Source: Caballeronia insecticola
Lineage (GTDB): Bacteria; Pseudomonadota; Gammaproteobacteria; Burkholderiales; Burkholderiaceae
Length of the DNA: 64,000 nucleotides
Reading direction: 5' to 3'
NCBI RefSeq assembly: GCF_000402035.1
Contig: NC_021294.1
Location: 682,001-746,000 of the forward strand
Both the position numbers and the translations under genes were made by a program. This document shows positions 47,836-55,880 of this stretch, one piece after another. The notes under the pieces are model-generated. The model did no database searches and was not told where the DNA came from. It worked only from the letters and a program-made list of their open reading frames with translations. Each line of letters starts with the position of its first letter. Within the stretch, counting starts at the first letter, position 1.

Positions 47836-48333
47836 GCGTGGGGATGGCGGTTGTGTGAGGTGGTGAGGCGGCGGTTGCCGTGAAAGTGCGCACCGCATAG
47901 CTTGAGCGACGTCGAGCTTCGCATGCGCAAAACCGGACCTGTCAGAAGTCTTGTGCGCTGAGGCCGGTTAAAGAACCTCAATCGATGGCGGAGTTAAAGC
48001 GCTTGATCCGCACATGTTCAGATGTTGCTATCCAGGTTTTGCGACCGCTGCAGATTCATGGTCGCAACGTGAGCTGAAACGGAGGACGCTCAGTAATCGT
48101 TGTTGATCCGATCCCACGTCTGCCGTGCGGCACGGAATCCTATTTCCTCAATCTTGAGCCAAGGCGTGGCTCGAGAGTAGCTATGAAACGGGGTGAAGCA
48201 GGGCAATGCGGACGAACTACAACCTTTCAGAGAAACCTCATTGCATTGCGATTTCACCCTGTGCATTCTCTTCTTCTCGGAAAAACAATAAGTTAACCGA
48301 ACTAAAACTATTCATACGAGAGAAGAAGAAACG
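47836..48333. other. AT-richer gap before the Hcp module
   Basis: This 498-base stretch separates dhaK from hcp and marks a drop in GC content. It contains the fragment at 48090-48266 on the minus strand and the AT-rich promoter region of hcp (about 48270-48330), ending with the purine-rich AGAGAAGAAGAAACG ribosome site. No intact gene is seen in the first 250 bases. Confidence 0.5.
48090..48266 (-). pseudogene. Short frame with a protein-like C-terminal tail
   Basis: A 58-codon minus-strand frame starts ATG at 48266 after a purine-rich stretch and ends at 48090. Its last 24 residues (PWLKIEEIGFRAARQTWDRI, then NNDY) look like a genuine protein end, while the first half is Cys/Ser-rich and less convincing. 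It may be the remnant of a truncated accessory gene at the edge of the Hcp module. No family is recognised. Confidence 0.25.
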
Positions 48334-48816
48334 ATGGCTATTCCGGCTTACATGTGGCTCAAGGACGACGGTGGTTCAGCCATTAAGGGCAGCGTTACGG
48401 TGCAGGGGCGCGAGGGGAGTATCGAGATCATCGGCTTCGGTCACGGACTAACGCTTCCGGTCGATAGCGGCGCTGGCAAGATTGCCGGCACACGGATTCA
48501 CGCTCCGATGGCCATCGAAAAAGAGTTCGATGCTGCCACCCCGTATCTCTACAAAGCTGTTGCGAAGGGCCAGACGCTTGAGAGTGCCGAAATCAAGTTC
48601 TACCGCATCAACGACGGCGGCAAAGAGGAAGTCTACTTCAAGATTCTGCTCGAAGGAGTCAAGGTTGCGGGTGTCAACCCCGGCTTCGCCAACACGAAGA
48701 TCGCAAGCATGAGCCAGTTGAATCACATGGAATCAGTGTCGCTCATGTATGACAACATCACTTGGCACTACCTGGACGGCAATATCAAGTTCTCCGACGC
48801 GTGGACAGAACGATAA
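48334..48816 (+). CDS. hcp: Hcp family type VI secretion tube protein (orphan)
   Basis: A 160-residue Hcp/TssD protein: MAIPAYMWLKDDGGSAIKGS, GSIEIIGFGHGLTLPVDSG, and TRIHAPMAIEKEFDAATPYL are typical of the Hcp1 group. It forms hexameric rings of the T6SS inner tube and binds small effectors in its lumen. No other tss genes are near, so this is an orphan copy serving cargo delivery. The Tlde1-like effector gene follows 16 bases later. Codon use is less GC-biased than flanking genes. A strong purine-rich ribosome site precedes the ATG. Confidence 0.9.
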   Translation: MAIPAYMWLKDDGGSAIKGSVTVQGREGSIEIIGFGHGLTLPVDSGAGKIAGTRIHAPMAIEKEFDAATPYLYKAVAKGQTLESAEIKFYRINDGGKEEVYFKILLEGVKVAGVNPGFANTKIASMSQLNHMESVSLMYDNITWHYLDGNIKFSDAWTER

Positions 48817-48832
48817 GCGTAGGGGGAACGAG

Positions 48833-49351
48833 ATGGCTTTGCAGGGCAAATTCGTGGTCGACAATGCGCCGATGGAGATTTTGGCAATGTCGGGCGTCGG
48901 GTCATTTCCCGCATTTTCTGGCGACGATATTTATCGAAACCGGGGCGGCTGCATCGCAGTCGTTGGCAAAGGGCCAATTCCAGCCGGCAAATACTGGATC
49001 GTGCCGCGGCCCGAAGGTGGCATTGGCTCACAACTTCAGGCGAAAGGCAAAGACCTGTTTAACGCCTTTCGAGGGCGGCCATCACATCATGACGAATGGT
49101 TCGCGCTCTATCGGGACGATGGTTTAATCGACGACTGGACTTGGATTAACGGGGTCAAGCGCGGCAATTTCCGTTTGCATCCTGTCGGGGGCGGTGGCGT
49201 GTCGTTCGGCTGCATCACAATGCAAAGCATGGCCGACTTTCAGCGGTTACGCCATGCGCTTTTGCAGACGAGCACCGTGCCGGCGGGTAACGCTGGCATT
49301 GCCGCATACGGTTGGATTGAGGTGATCACCATTGGCAACACTTGCCCGTAG
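48833..49351 (+). CDS. Tlde1-like (DUF2778) type VI effector, L,D-transpeptidase fold
   Basis: A 172-residue protein without a signal peptide. The C-terminal half holds the active site RLHPVGGGGVSFGCITMQ, with His116, Ser124 and Cys127, the H-x(n)-S-x-GC pattern of DUF2778/Tlde1. Salmonella Tlde1 is a T6SS effector that cleaves and exchanges peptidoglycan tetrapeptides in the periplasm. Placement directly after an orphan hcp and before an overlapping membrane protein supports an effector-immunity role. The start follows AGGGGGAACGAG. Delivery by Hcp is inference. Confidence 0.85.
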   Translation: MALQGKFVVDNAPMEILAMSGVGSFPAFSGDDIYRNRGGCIAVVGKGPIPAGKYWIVPRPEGGIGSQLQAKGKDLFNAFRGRPSHHDEWFALYRDDGLIDDWTWINGVKRGNFRLHPVGGGGVSFGCITMQSMADFQRLRHALLQTSTVPAGNAGIAAYGWIEVITIGNTCP

Positions 49352-49595
49352 ACTGCTAAAACTCACGCTCTTCGTAGGAATTCTGCTGTTTGTTATGCGG
49401 TTCGCTCATGTTGTTCCGTATCCACTAACGGTTGAGCAGCAGCACGTGCTCATTACATTCGCCGACCGTCTACATGTCGAGGACTATGAGGCGCTCTACA
49501 TGATCGTGTCGACAATTGTCGATGTGATTGTGACCGCCGTAACTTACAGCGTGATCATGAAGCTTTGGGCACGCCGTCATACGTCATCTCGATGA
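49332..49595 (+). CDS. Putative immunity protein, two-helix membrane protein
   Basis: An 87-residue protein with two hydrophobic helices (about residues 8-24 and 54-79; KLTLFVGILLFVMRF and MIVSTIVDVIVTAVTYSVIM) and a polar periplasmic stretch between. It starts at TTG 49332, preceded by TTGAGGTGAT, and overlaps the effector gene by 20 bases; an in-frame stop lies just upstream, so no earlier start exists. Its place after a Tlde1-like toxin, and the membrane topology exposing a periplasmic loop, suggest it protects the cell from the effector. No homology is recognised by eye. Confidence 0.6.
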   Translation: MATLARRLLKLTLFVGILLFVMRFAHVVPYPLTVEQQHVLITFADRLHVEDYEALYMIVSTIVDVIVTAVTYSVIMKLWARRHTSSR

Positions 49596-49657
49596 GGTTC
49601 GGAAAGAGCGCGCCGCAGCGCTTCGACACGAACAGTCGCGCGCTTGCCACCGGCTGA

Positions 49658-49704
49658 AAACCCGACATTTCTAACGAGCCCAAACCGGACATTACAACTT
49701 AGCC
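49658..49704. repeat. Tandem 23-24 bp repeats resembling IS21-family ends
   Basis: AAACCCGACATTTCTAACGA (49658 on) and AAACCGGACATTACAACTTA (49682 on) are imperfect direct copies, 24 bases apart, both continuing GCC. Multiple terminal repeats with AAACCGGACATT are a pattern I associate with IS21-family tips. No transposase is left. They sit directly downstream of the effector/immunity genes. The remaining bases to 49823 show nothing else. Confidence 0.45.
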
Positions 49705-49823
49705 ACTACAAACAAAAAGTTCGCTAATTTATCTTATGTCAAATTGAGTACGCAGCCCACCCACTTCAAACCTGCGCGACCTTCAGCCCACCACTATCGA
49801 TCCCACTAGCCCCAATCCAAGCC

Positions 49824-50714
49824 TCAAGACCTGAACGATTCCTCCATCCTATCCCCGAGGCACGCAATCGCGCGGCTGAGATTCCCGAGTTGAGGTGCGT
49901 GCAACAGCCACACATCGAGTCGAGGCGCGAAGCGTGCGACCTTCACGACTTCGAGCCGCCGCTGCCAAACACTGTGAGTCAGCACACTTCGCGGAACCAG
50001 ACCCAATCCCAGGCCGGACGCAATGAGTTGCAGTTGCATTTCGCTGCCGTGCGTATCCGCCTTGACGCGCAAGGCGTAGCCGGCCGCTTCGATCGCGTGC
50101 TGTAGAGCCGCCCGATAACCGCATCCTTCCGGGTTCAGGATCCACCCTCCGTCCGCGATGGCAGCAAGCGTCGCGCGACTCGAAACCAGCGGGCGCCTCT
50201 TGCTTTGCACGACGACAAGTTCCATGGTCGAGACATGTCGGCGCACGTAATCGTCGGCGGGCTGCCTACCCTTCGGGCTCAGAATGGCGGCGACATCCAG
50301 TTCACCCGCATCGAGCAGACGAAGCAGGCCGGGACTCCAGTCCGACTTGAGTGTCACGTCGAGCGCCGGAAATGCATCCCCAAGCGTTGTCAGCGCATCG
50401 AACAAGACGATGTCGGCAATACCCTGCGGCAGACCAAAACGCAGCTTTCCCGAAGGATCCCCGTCTTCCCGCGTGACATTCATCAGCCGGTCGAAGGCAG
50501 CAAGCAAGGGAACCGCATGCTCACGAATACGATGCGCAAGCGCCGTTGCGCGCGGAGGTTTCGAATTGCGGTCGAGCAGTAGCGCGCCGAGCACATCTTC
50601 CAGCCGCTGGATGCGCTTCGATACCGCCGACTGTGTCACGCATAATTTTTGTGCGGCACGCGTCAGGGACGCTTCGTCGACCACCATCACGAAAGACTTC
50701 AGTTCTTCGATCAT
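49824..50714 (-). CDS. LysR family transcriptional regulator
   Basis: A 296-residue LysR-type regulator: helix-turn-helix at residues 3-60 (LKSFVMVVDEASLTRAAQKL, TQSAVSKRIQRLEDVLGALL) and an effector-binding domain from about 90. It is divergent from a tautomerase and an enolase-superfamily gene with a 104-base gap, the classical layout for a LysR activator and its catabolic targets. The inducer is unknown. Confidence 0.9.
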   Translation of the reverse strand: MIEELKSFVMVVDEASLTRAAQKLCVTQSAVSKRIQRLEDVLGALLLDRNSKPPRATALAHRIREHAVPLLAAFDRLMNVTREDGDPSGKLRFGLPQGIADIVLFDALTTLGDAFPALDVTLKSDWSPGLLRLLDAGELDVAAILSPKGRQPADDYVRRHVSTMELVVVQSKRRPLVSSRATLAAIADGGWILNPEGCGYRAALQHAIEAAGYALRVKADTHGSEMQLQLIASGLGLGLVPRSVLTHSVWQRRLEVVKVARFAPRLDVWLLHAPQLGNLSRAIACLGDRMEESFRS

Positions 50715-50818
50715 TATTCCATTCCGTCATTCAAAGCAGTCTGAATATTCGCTTTTGGAAAGCATCGATCAAGTCTAGCCTAGTGGGTGTTATCACGCAC
50801 GCCCGCTTTGAGGCCACT

Positions 50819-51211
50819 ATGCCACTCGTCCGAATCGACCTTTCGAAATCCGCGTCACCCGCCGTCGCTCAGGCTGTCAGCGACACCGTCTACGAGGCGA
50901 TGACTTCGATCGCCGGCGTCCCCGCCAACGACAAGTTTCAGATCGTCACTCGCCATGATGTTGACGAACTCGTCTATCCGGCCGATGGCTATCTCGGCAT
51001 CTCCTACTCTCCGTCGATCGTTTTCATCCAGATCACCTGGAATAGCGGCCGTTCGGTCGATGTCAAGAAGGCTTTTTACGCCGCCGTGGCCGACGGCATT
51101 TCGTCAAAGACGGGGCTGCGAAAAGAAGACGTCTGGATCAACCTGGTCGAGGTCGCGCGGGAGAATTGGTCGTTCGGTAACGGGGAAATGCAATACGCGC
51201 CTGTCGATTAA
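50819..51211 (+). CDS. Tautomerase family protein
   Basis: A 130-residue protein beginning MPLVRIDLSKSASPAVAQAV; removal of Met exposes the catalytic Pro1 of the tautomerase superfamily. The segments VPANDKFQIVTRHDVDELVY and FYAAVADGISSKTGLRKEDV place it in the longer cis-CaaD/MSAD-like tautomerase group (PF14552). It may isomerise or hydrate an unsaturated keto acid. ATG at 50819 has TTGAGG upstream. It lies 69 bases before the enolase-superfamily gene and is probably co-transcribed with it. Confidence 0.85.
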   Translation: MPLVRIDLSKSASPAVAQAVSDTVYEAMTSIAGVPANDKFQIVTRHDVDELVYPADGYLGISYSPSIVFIQITWNSGRSVDVKKAFYAAVADGISSKTGLRKEDVWINLVEVARENWSFGNGEMQYAPVD

Positions 51212-51280
51212 CCCCGCCTCGGCAACGGCACAGAAGCGCGCCAAGCCGGCTGAAAAAAATACATCGGCACGGAGGAAGAC

Positions 51281-52381
51281 ATGAAGCCACTGGAGCAACT
51301 GACCTATCATTCGGTCGAGTTACAAGCCGTGCTCATCCCGTTGAAGCGGCCAATCGTGTCGAAGGTCGGAAGCTTTTCGGACTGGCCAGTCGTCGCCATC
51401 ACGCTCAGGACAAACGAGGGCATAAGCGGATGCAGCTATCTCGAACCGTATCTCGCTCATTCGATGAAGTACATCGTATCGATCATAAGCGACCTGGCGG
51501 CCGATAAAAAAGGCCAGCGCCTCGCGCCTTTGTCCGATTTTCAGAGCGGGCGCAAGTCTTTAAGTCTGGTCGGTCTCGAAGGTCTTGCAATGATCGCCAT
51601 CGCAGGCCTGGACATGGCGGCCTGGGACGCGTTGTCGAAAGCCGCGAATCTCCCGCTGGCGCGATTGCTGGGCGGAGACATCGGCACCGTGCCCGCTTAT
51701 AACAGCAACGCGTTGTGGCTCACCGATACCGCCAAGCTCGCCGACGAGGCGCTCGCTCTGGTCGCGGAAGGAGGCTTTGGGGCGATCAAGCTCCGGCTCG
51801 GGCGCGATCGATTGCAGCAGGATATCGACGCTATCGAAGCGGTTCGCCATGCCGTGGGCGGCGACATCAAACTCATGGTCGATTTCAATCAAGGCATGCG
51901 TTTCGGCGATGCGGTGCGCCGCTGCCATGCACTGGACGACTTCGGGCTCTACTGGTTCGAAGAGCCTATCGCCTACGACAACATCGACGGCTACTCGGAT
52001 CTGGCGGCCAGGCTTAAGACCCCGCTCTGCCTTGGCGAGAACTTCTACGGACCGCGCGCGCTGTCGCGTGCCGTCATGGCAAAGACAGGAACCTTCATGA
52101 TGCCGGACATGATGCGCATCGGCGGCGTATCGGGCTGGCTTCGCTCGGTGCCGATTGCAGGCGCACTGGGCATCGACGTGTCGAGTCATCTGTATCCCGA
52201 GGTTTCTGCGCACCTTCTACGGGTTACCGAGACAGGTCACTGGCTCGAATGGCAGGACTGGGTCGACCCGATCCTGGAGGAGCCGTTTCCCGTCAAAGAC
52301 GGCCTGATCGAGATTCCAGATCGACCAGGCACGGGGTTCGACTTCGATAAGGAGGCGCTCTCGCGTTTTGCTTTGGGCTGA
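51281..52381 (+). CDS. Mandelate racemase/muconate lactonizing enzyme family protein
   Basis: A 366-residue enolase-superfamily enzyme. The capping domain spans about 1-125. In the barrel are FGAIKLRLGRD (K-x-R in place of the K-x-K pair), metal ligands in IKLMVDFNQGM (Asp), YWFEEPIAYDN (Glu) and LCLGENF (Glu), then MMPDMMRIGGV and the His in VSSHLYPEVSAH. The His-Asp dyad points to the mandelate racemase subgroup, which includes acid-sugar dehydratases and racemases. The exact substrate is unknown. It shares a unit with the preceding tautomerase, likely under the divergent LysR regulator. Confidence 0.87.
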   Translation: MKPLEQLTYHSVELQAVLIPLKRPIVSKVGSFSDWPVVAITLRTNEGISGCSYLEPYLAHSMKYIVSIISDLAADKKGQRLAPLSDFQSGRKSLSLVGLEGLAMIAIAGLDMAAWDALSKAANLPLARLLGGDIGTVPAYNSNALWLTDTAKLADEALALVAEGGFGAIKLRLGRDRLQQDIDAIEAVRHAVGGDIKLMVDFNQGMRFGDAVRRCHALDDFGLYWFEEPIAYDNIDGYSDLAARLKTPLCLGENFYGPRALSRAVMAKTGTFMMPDMMRIGGVSGWLRSVPIAGALGIDVSSHLYPEVSAHLLRVTETGHWLEWQDWVDPILEEPFPVKDGLIEIPDRPGTGFDFDKEALSRFALG

Positions 52382-52461
52382 ACAGAGCCCGGCGATATTT
52401 CCGCGGGCAGCCTCAATGCATCTTGCCGCCCTACATGTTGAGGCGCGCCGATGAGCGGCCT

Positions 52462-53220
52462 CTACTGTGCCGTCCATCCTCCGTCGATACGCAAACTCGT
52501 TCCGGTGATCATCGCGGCGGCAGGCGATGCGAGATACAACACCGCCGCCGCGACGTGATCGCTCGAGAGCAGACGGCCCATCGGTATCCGGTCGAATACC
52601 CAGCTCTTGAATTGTTCGTTCTCGAAGAACGGCTGTGTCATCGGTGTATCGACGAATGTCGGTGCTACCGTGTTCACGCGTATTCTGGGCGCGAGTTCGA
52701 CAGCGGCTGCTTTCGTCAGACCTTCCATCGCATGCTTCGTCATGCAATACACCGATCGATCAGGCGCGCCCACATGCCCCATCTGCGACGAAATGTTGAT
52801 GATGACGCGGTCGTCGGTCGCTTCGCCTTCGAGCATCTTACGAACGGCCGCTCGTGTCGCCAGGAATGTCGCTCGGATGTTCAGGTTGATCACGAAGTCC
52901 AGATCCCGAGTCGTGACGTCCGCGAGCCGCGCGGGGATGTTGGTGCCCGCGTTGTTCACAAGGATGTCCAGCCTGGGAAGATCGTCAAACGCCCGCTCCA
53001 GTTGATCGTCTTTAAGGAGGTCGCATACGACAGGCGTGCACGCCCCACCGTTCCTATGGATGCGAGCGGCGACATCATCGAGTTTTCCTGCATCCTTGCT
53101 GAGCAGATAGACGTGTGCGCCGGATTGCGCGAGCAAGGAAGCGATGTCCGCGCCAAGGCCACGTCCCGCGCCGGTCACGACAGCGCACTTCCCTTCCAGG
53201 TTGAAGAGTCCGTTAAACAT
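52462..53220 (-). CDS. SDR family NAD(P)-dependent oxidoreductase
   Basis: A 252-residue classical short-chain dehydrogenase: TGAGRGLGADIASLLAQSG cofactor site, LVNNAGTNIPA, INISSQMGHVG with the catalytic Ser, YCMTKHAMEGL (Tyr-x3-Lys), and the C-terminal ITGTSLRIDGGWTA of the gluconate/3-oxoacyl reductase group. It is third in a minus-strand unit after the tautomerase and MHS transporter (85-base gap to the latter), suggesting oxidation of the transported hydroxy acid or polyol. Confidence 0.9.
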   Translation of the reverse strand: MFNGLFNLEGKCAVVTGAGRGLGADIASLLAQSGAHVYLLSKDAGKLDDVAARIHRNGGACTPVVCDLLKDDQLERAFDDLPRLDILVNNAGTNIPARLADVTTRDLDFVINLNIRATFLATRAAVRKMLEGEATDDRVIINISSQMGHVGAPDRSVYCMTKHAMEGLTKAAAVELAPRIRVNTVAPTFVDTPMTQPFFENEQFKSWVFDRIPMGRLLSSDHVAAAVLYLASPAAAMITGTSLRIDGGWTAQ

Positions 53221-53305
53221 GTGTCCCTCAGGTATTCAACTTCGGTTGATCGATTGTTAAGCGGCGCGCATCCATATCCCTCGCAGAGTTGGGCGATGCG
53301 TTCGG

Positions 53306-54667
53306 TCAGCCTTCATGCGTCGTGCCGGCCGGAATCAAGGTCGCCGCTGACGGCGCTCGGCGCTCATGAGCGACCCTCGCGAACAATGCACACACCAGCG
53401 TGATGCTCGCCGCGATCATCGCGAAGATAGCCACGGGCGTGTAGTCGCCGTATTTGGCAAGCAGCGCCGTGGCGATCAGCGGCGTCGGCGCGCCGGCGAG
53501 CAACGCACCGAGCTGGAAGCCGATCGTCACCCCGCTATAGCGGACTTCGGGGCTAAACATTTCCGCGAACCACGCGGCCATCGGCGAGAACACGGCCGCA
53601 TGTGCGATCGTGATCACCATGATCTCGGCAAGCAGGATCATCGTAGGATTCCCGGTTCCTACCATGTGGAAGAAAGGGAACGGCGCTACCACGGCAATGA
53701 GTGCGCCGAAAATCACCACCTGCTTTCGGCCGAACCTGTCCGATAGCGCACCGAAGAGAGGATTCGTCAGCAGTTCCAGCGCGGCGGCGATCAGAATGGA
53801 GACCAGCACTGTTTTTCGCGGCAGGCCGAGATGGCTCGTCATGTACGTCAGGCCGAAAGTCGTAAATACGTAGTACAGAATATTGTCGGCAAAGCGAAGT
53901 CCGGCGGACATCAAAATCGCCCTCGGAAATTTGCGAATCGCCTCGACGATCGGGAGCTTGACGGTCGAGTCCGTGTCGAGCACTTTCCTGAACGCGGGCG
54001 GCTCTTCGATGCGGAGTCGGATGACGAGACCAACCGCGACGAGAACCGCACTGAACAAAAACGGAATGCGCCAGCCCCACGCAAGAAACTCCGCTTCGGG
54101 CAAACGACTCGCCAACTCCATCCCGCCCACTGCCATACACAGGCCTGCGGGAAGCCCCATCTGCGGAAAGCTGCCATAAAGGCCGCGTCGGTTCGGTTTG
54201 GCATGCTCGACCGCGATCAGTGCTGCTCCGCCCCACTCTCCGCCCACGGCCAGTCCCTGCACGATGCGCAGCAGTATCAGCGCGACCGGCGCCGCAAGTC
54301 CGATACTGTTGTACGACGGCACGAGACCGATCAGTGTGGTCGACACTCCCATTGCCAGCAGCGTGGTCACCAGCACGAACTTGCGCCCGACGCGGTCGCC
54401 GAGATGGCCTGCGACAATGCCGCCGAAAGGTCGCGCGACGAAGCCCACGGCAAACGTGCCGAACGACAGAAGCGTCCCCGTCAACGGATCTCCACCGGGG
54501 AAATACAACTTGCCAAAAACAAGTGCCGAGGTGATTCCGTAGAGAAAGAAGTCGAACCACTCAATGGCACTTCCCATGAAACTGGCGATGGCAATCGTCA
54601 CCATCTTCGGTGACGAACGCGTTGTCGCAGTCGAGTGCTTAGTATTCAAACCCGTCTCCTGATGCAT
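53306..54667 (-). CDS. MFS transporter, metabolite:H+ symporter (MHS) family
   Basis: A 453-residue 12-helix permease. The MHS signature ASFMGSAIEWFDFFLYGITS opens helix 1, then ATFAVGFVARPFGG-type sequence (FAVGFVARPFGGIVAGHLGD) and GDRVGRKFVLV in loop 2-3, repeated as SDRFGRKQVVI in the second half. Relatives import alpha-ketoglutarate, shikimate, citrate or similar acids. It lies 52 bases downstream of the tautomerase gene, and a motif like the MarR-operator repeats overlaps this gap. Confidence 0.9.
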   Translation of the reverse strand: MHQETGLNTKHSTATTRSSPKMVTIAIASFMGSAIEWFDFFLYGITSALVFGKLYFPGGDPLTGTLLSFGTFAVGFVARPFGGIVAGHLGDRVGRKFVLVTTLLAMGVSTTLIGLVPSYNSIGLAAPVALILLRIVQGLAVGGEWGGAALIAVEHAKPNRRGLYGSFPQMGLPAGLCMAVGGMELASRLPEAEFLAWGWRIPFLFSAVLVAVGLVIRLRIEEPPAFRKVLDTDSTVKLPIVEAIRKFPRAILMSAGLRFADNILYYVFTTFGLTYMTSHLGLPRKTVLVSILIAAALELLTNPLFGALSDRFGRKQVVIFGALIAVVAPFPFFHMVGTGNPTMILLAEIMVITIAHAAVFSPMAAWFAEMFSPEVRYSGVTIGFQLGALLAGAPTPLIATALLAKYGDYTPVAIFAMIAASITLVCALFARVAHERRAPSAATLIPAGTTHEG

Positions 54668-54668
54668 A

Positions 54669-54678
54669 GGTATGCAAA
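54669..54678. promoter_or_regulatory. Weaker copy of the MarR-region motif before the MHS gene
   Basis: GGTATGCAAA (inverse TTTGCATACC) matches the GTTGCATATAC motif at 8 of 10 positions, within the 52-base gap between tautomerase and transporter genes. Confidence 0.3.
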
Positions 54679-54719
54679 TATGTATGAACCGACTGACTAT
54701 CCACGTCCCGCGTCAGCGA

Positions 54720-55091
54720 TCACGCGTAAGGAGGATCGGGCAACTGCCGGCCGCCCCGAATGATGAACTTGGGATTGAATTCGAGCAGGCCGGTCTCGAT
54801 ACGATCTTCCGAAATACCCGCATAGTCACTGAAAATAGCGCTCACTTTCTTGACCAGCGTGAGCTTCGCGTCGTCAGATCGACCGGCGCGGATGTTGCAC
54901 ATGATGAGCGTGTCGGCGCCCGGCTCTCCACCCACGTAACTGCTTTCGGAAGCAAGATCGTTAAAGACGACGCTGATGATTTCGAGCGGGGATTTGATGG
55001 TCTCGTTCACGGCGATGGTGATCGCTTTGGCGATCTTCCGTTTGATGTCGACGTCCAGTCCAGCGCGCGTGTTGCAAACGATGATGGGCAT
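54720..55091 (-). CDS. Tautomerase family protein
   Basis: A 123-residue protein beginning MPIIVCNTRAGLDVDIKRKI, with Pro1 exposed after Met removal. It resembles a 4-oxalocrotonate tautomerase-like fold in a double-length single chain: AITIAVNETIKSPLEIISVV in the first half and VKKVSAIFSDYAGISEDRIE in the second. It has a strong AAGGAG site. First gene of the tautomerase-MHS-SDR unit and divergent from marR, so probably repressed by it. It is only distantly similar to the other two tautomerases nearby. Confidence 0.85.
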   Translation of the reverse strand: MPIIVCNTRAGLDVDIKRKIAKAITIAVNETIKSPLEIISVVFNDLASESSYVGGEPGADTLIMCNIRAGRSDDAKLTLVKKVSAIFSDYAGISEDRIETGLLEFNPKFIIRGGRQLPDPPYA

Positions 55092-55429
55092 TTCGGGAAC
55101 TCCTTAAAAGCTAGTTGGGGCTGCGGTAGCGATCGCCGGATCGATGCCCGCGCAATGAATCTGTTGCATATGCATCTATATGGGCGCAGCGTATCCGAAC
55201 GAAGCCGACGCGAAACGATGTTCATGTCCCGCCTCAGGTCCACAGCGTCGGTCTAAAACAGATGCATCTACAACCGATGTATATGCAACAGTCTAGTAAG
55301 AATCGATGCCTCTTCAACCTAGTGCGAACCCGTAGCGACCTCTGTCTCCGGAAAGCCTGTGCCGTCTCTCGTCAGGAAGTGCTACGATAGTTGCATATAC
55401 ACTGATCATTCTTTCGAAAAGGATCGTCG
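55092..55429. promoter_or_regulatory. Divergent control region with repeated GTTGCATATAC motifs
   Basis: The 338-base gap between the tautomerase operon and marR has three copies of GTTGCATAT(A/G)CA: 55163-55175 plus strand, 55278-55289 minus strand, and 55390-55400 plus strand. A palindrome AGATGCATCT sits at 55260-55269. Sites near both start points suggest MarR-type repression of both directions. No gene is present. Confidence 0.55.
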
Positions 55430-55861
55430 ATGTTCACCGAATGCTATTGCACCCAGTTCAGGCGCTCCGCGAATGCCCTGACGAGCATTTACGACGAGGC
55501 TTTGCGCCCGGTGGGCCTGAAAATCACACAGCACACCCTGCTCCGCGGCCTCGATAGACTCGGCTCGGCAACCTACAACGAGATCGCAGCCGAGTTGTCG
55601 CTCGACAAGACGACTATCTCGCGCAACATCAAATTACTCATCGATGCGGGATGGGTTGAAGTCTCCAGCGACGACGATGCGCGTTACAAACTCGCGAAGC
55701 TCAGCCTTGCCGGTAAGCGCGTTTTGAAAGAGGCGGAGCCGCACTGGCGCGCGGCGCAAAATCAGGTCGAGAAGGAACTCAAGAAGTACCTCAAGGGGCC
55801 GGCCCGGAATGTGCTCCTCGAGGCACTCGAGACGCTGCAGAATGTGGGTGGTGAACGCTAG
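55430..55861 (+). CDS. MarR family transcriptional regulator
   Basis: A 143-residue winged-helix dimeric regulator: CTQFRRSANALTSIYDEALR at the start (a Cys-containing N-terminal helix as in redox- or aromatic-sensing MarR proteins), and the DNA-binding helix AAELSLDKTTISRNIKLLID with wing VEVSSDDDARYKLAKL. It is divergent from the tautomerase-MHS-SDR operon, whose control region carries repeats. It probably represses until a pathway substrate binds. Confidence 0.9.
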   Translation: MFTECYCTQFRRSANALTSIYDEALRPVGLKITQHTLLRGLDRLGSATYNEIAAELSLDKTTISRNIKLLIDAGWVEVSSDDDARYKLAKLSLAGKRVLKEAEPHWRAAQNQVEKELKKYLKGPARNVLLEALETLQNVGGER

Positions 55862-55880
55862 ACGGTCCGCCGCCGCATTT

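Noticed and set aside
48206..48451. 81-codon plus-strand frame overlapping hcp
   Set aside because: It runs into hcp out of frame; the hcp frame has the clear family match and ribosome site.
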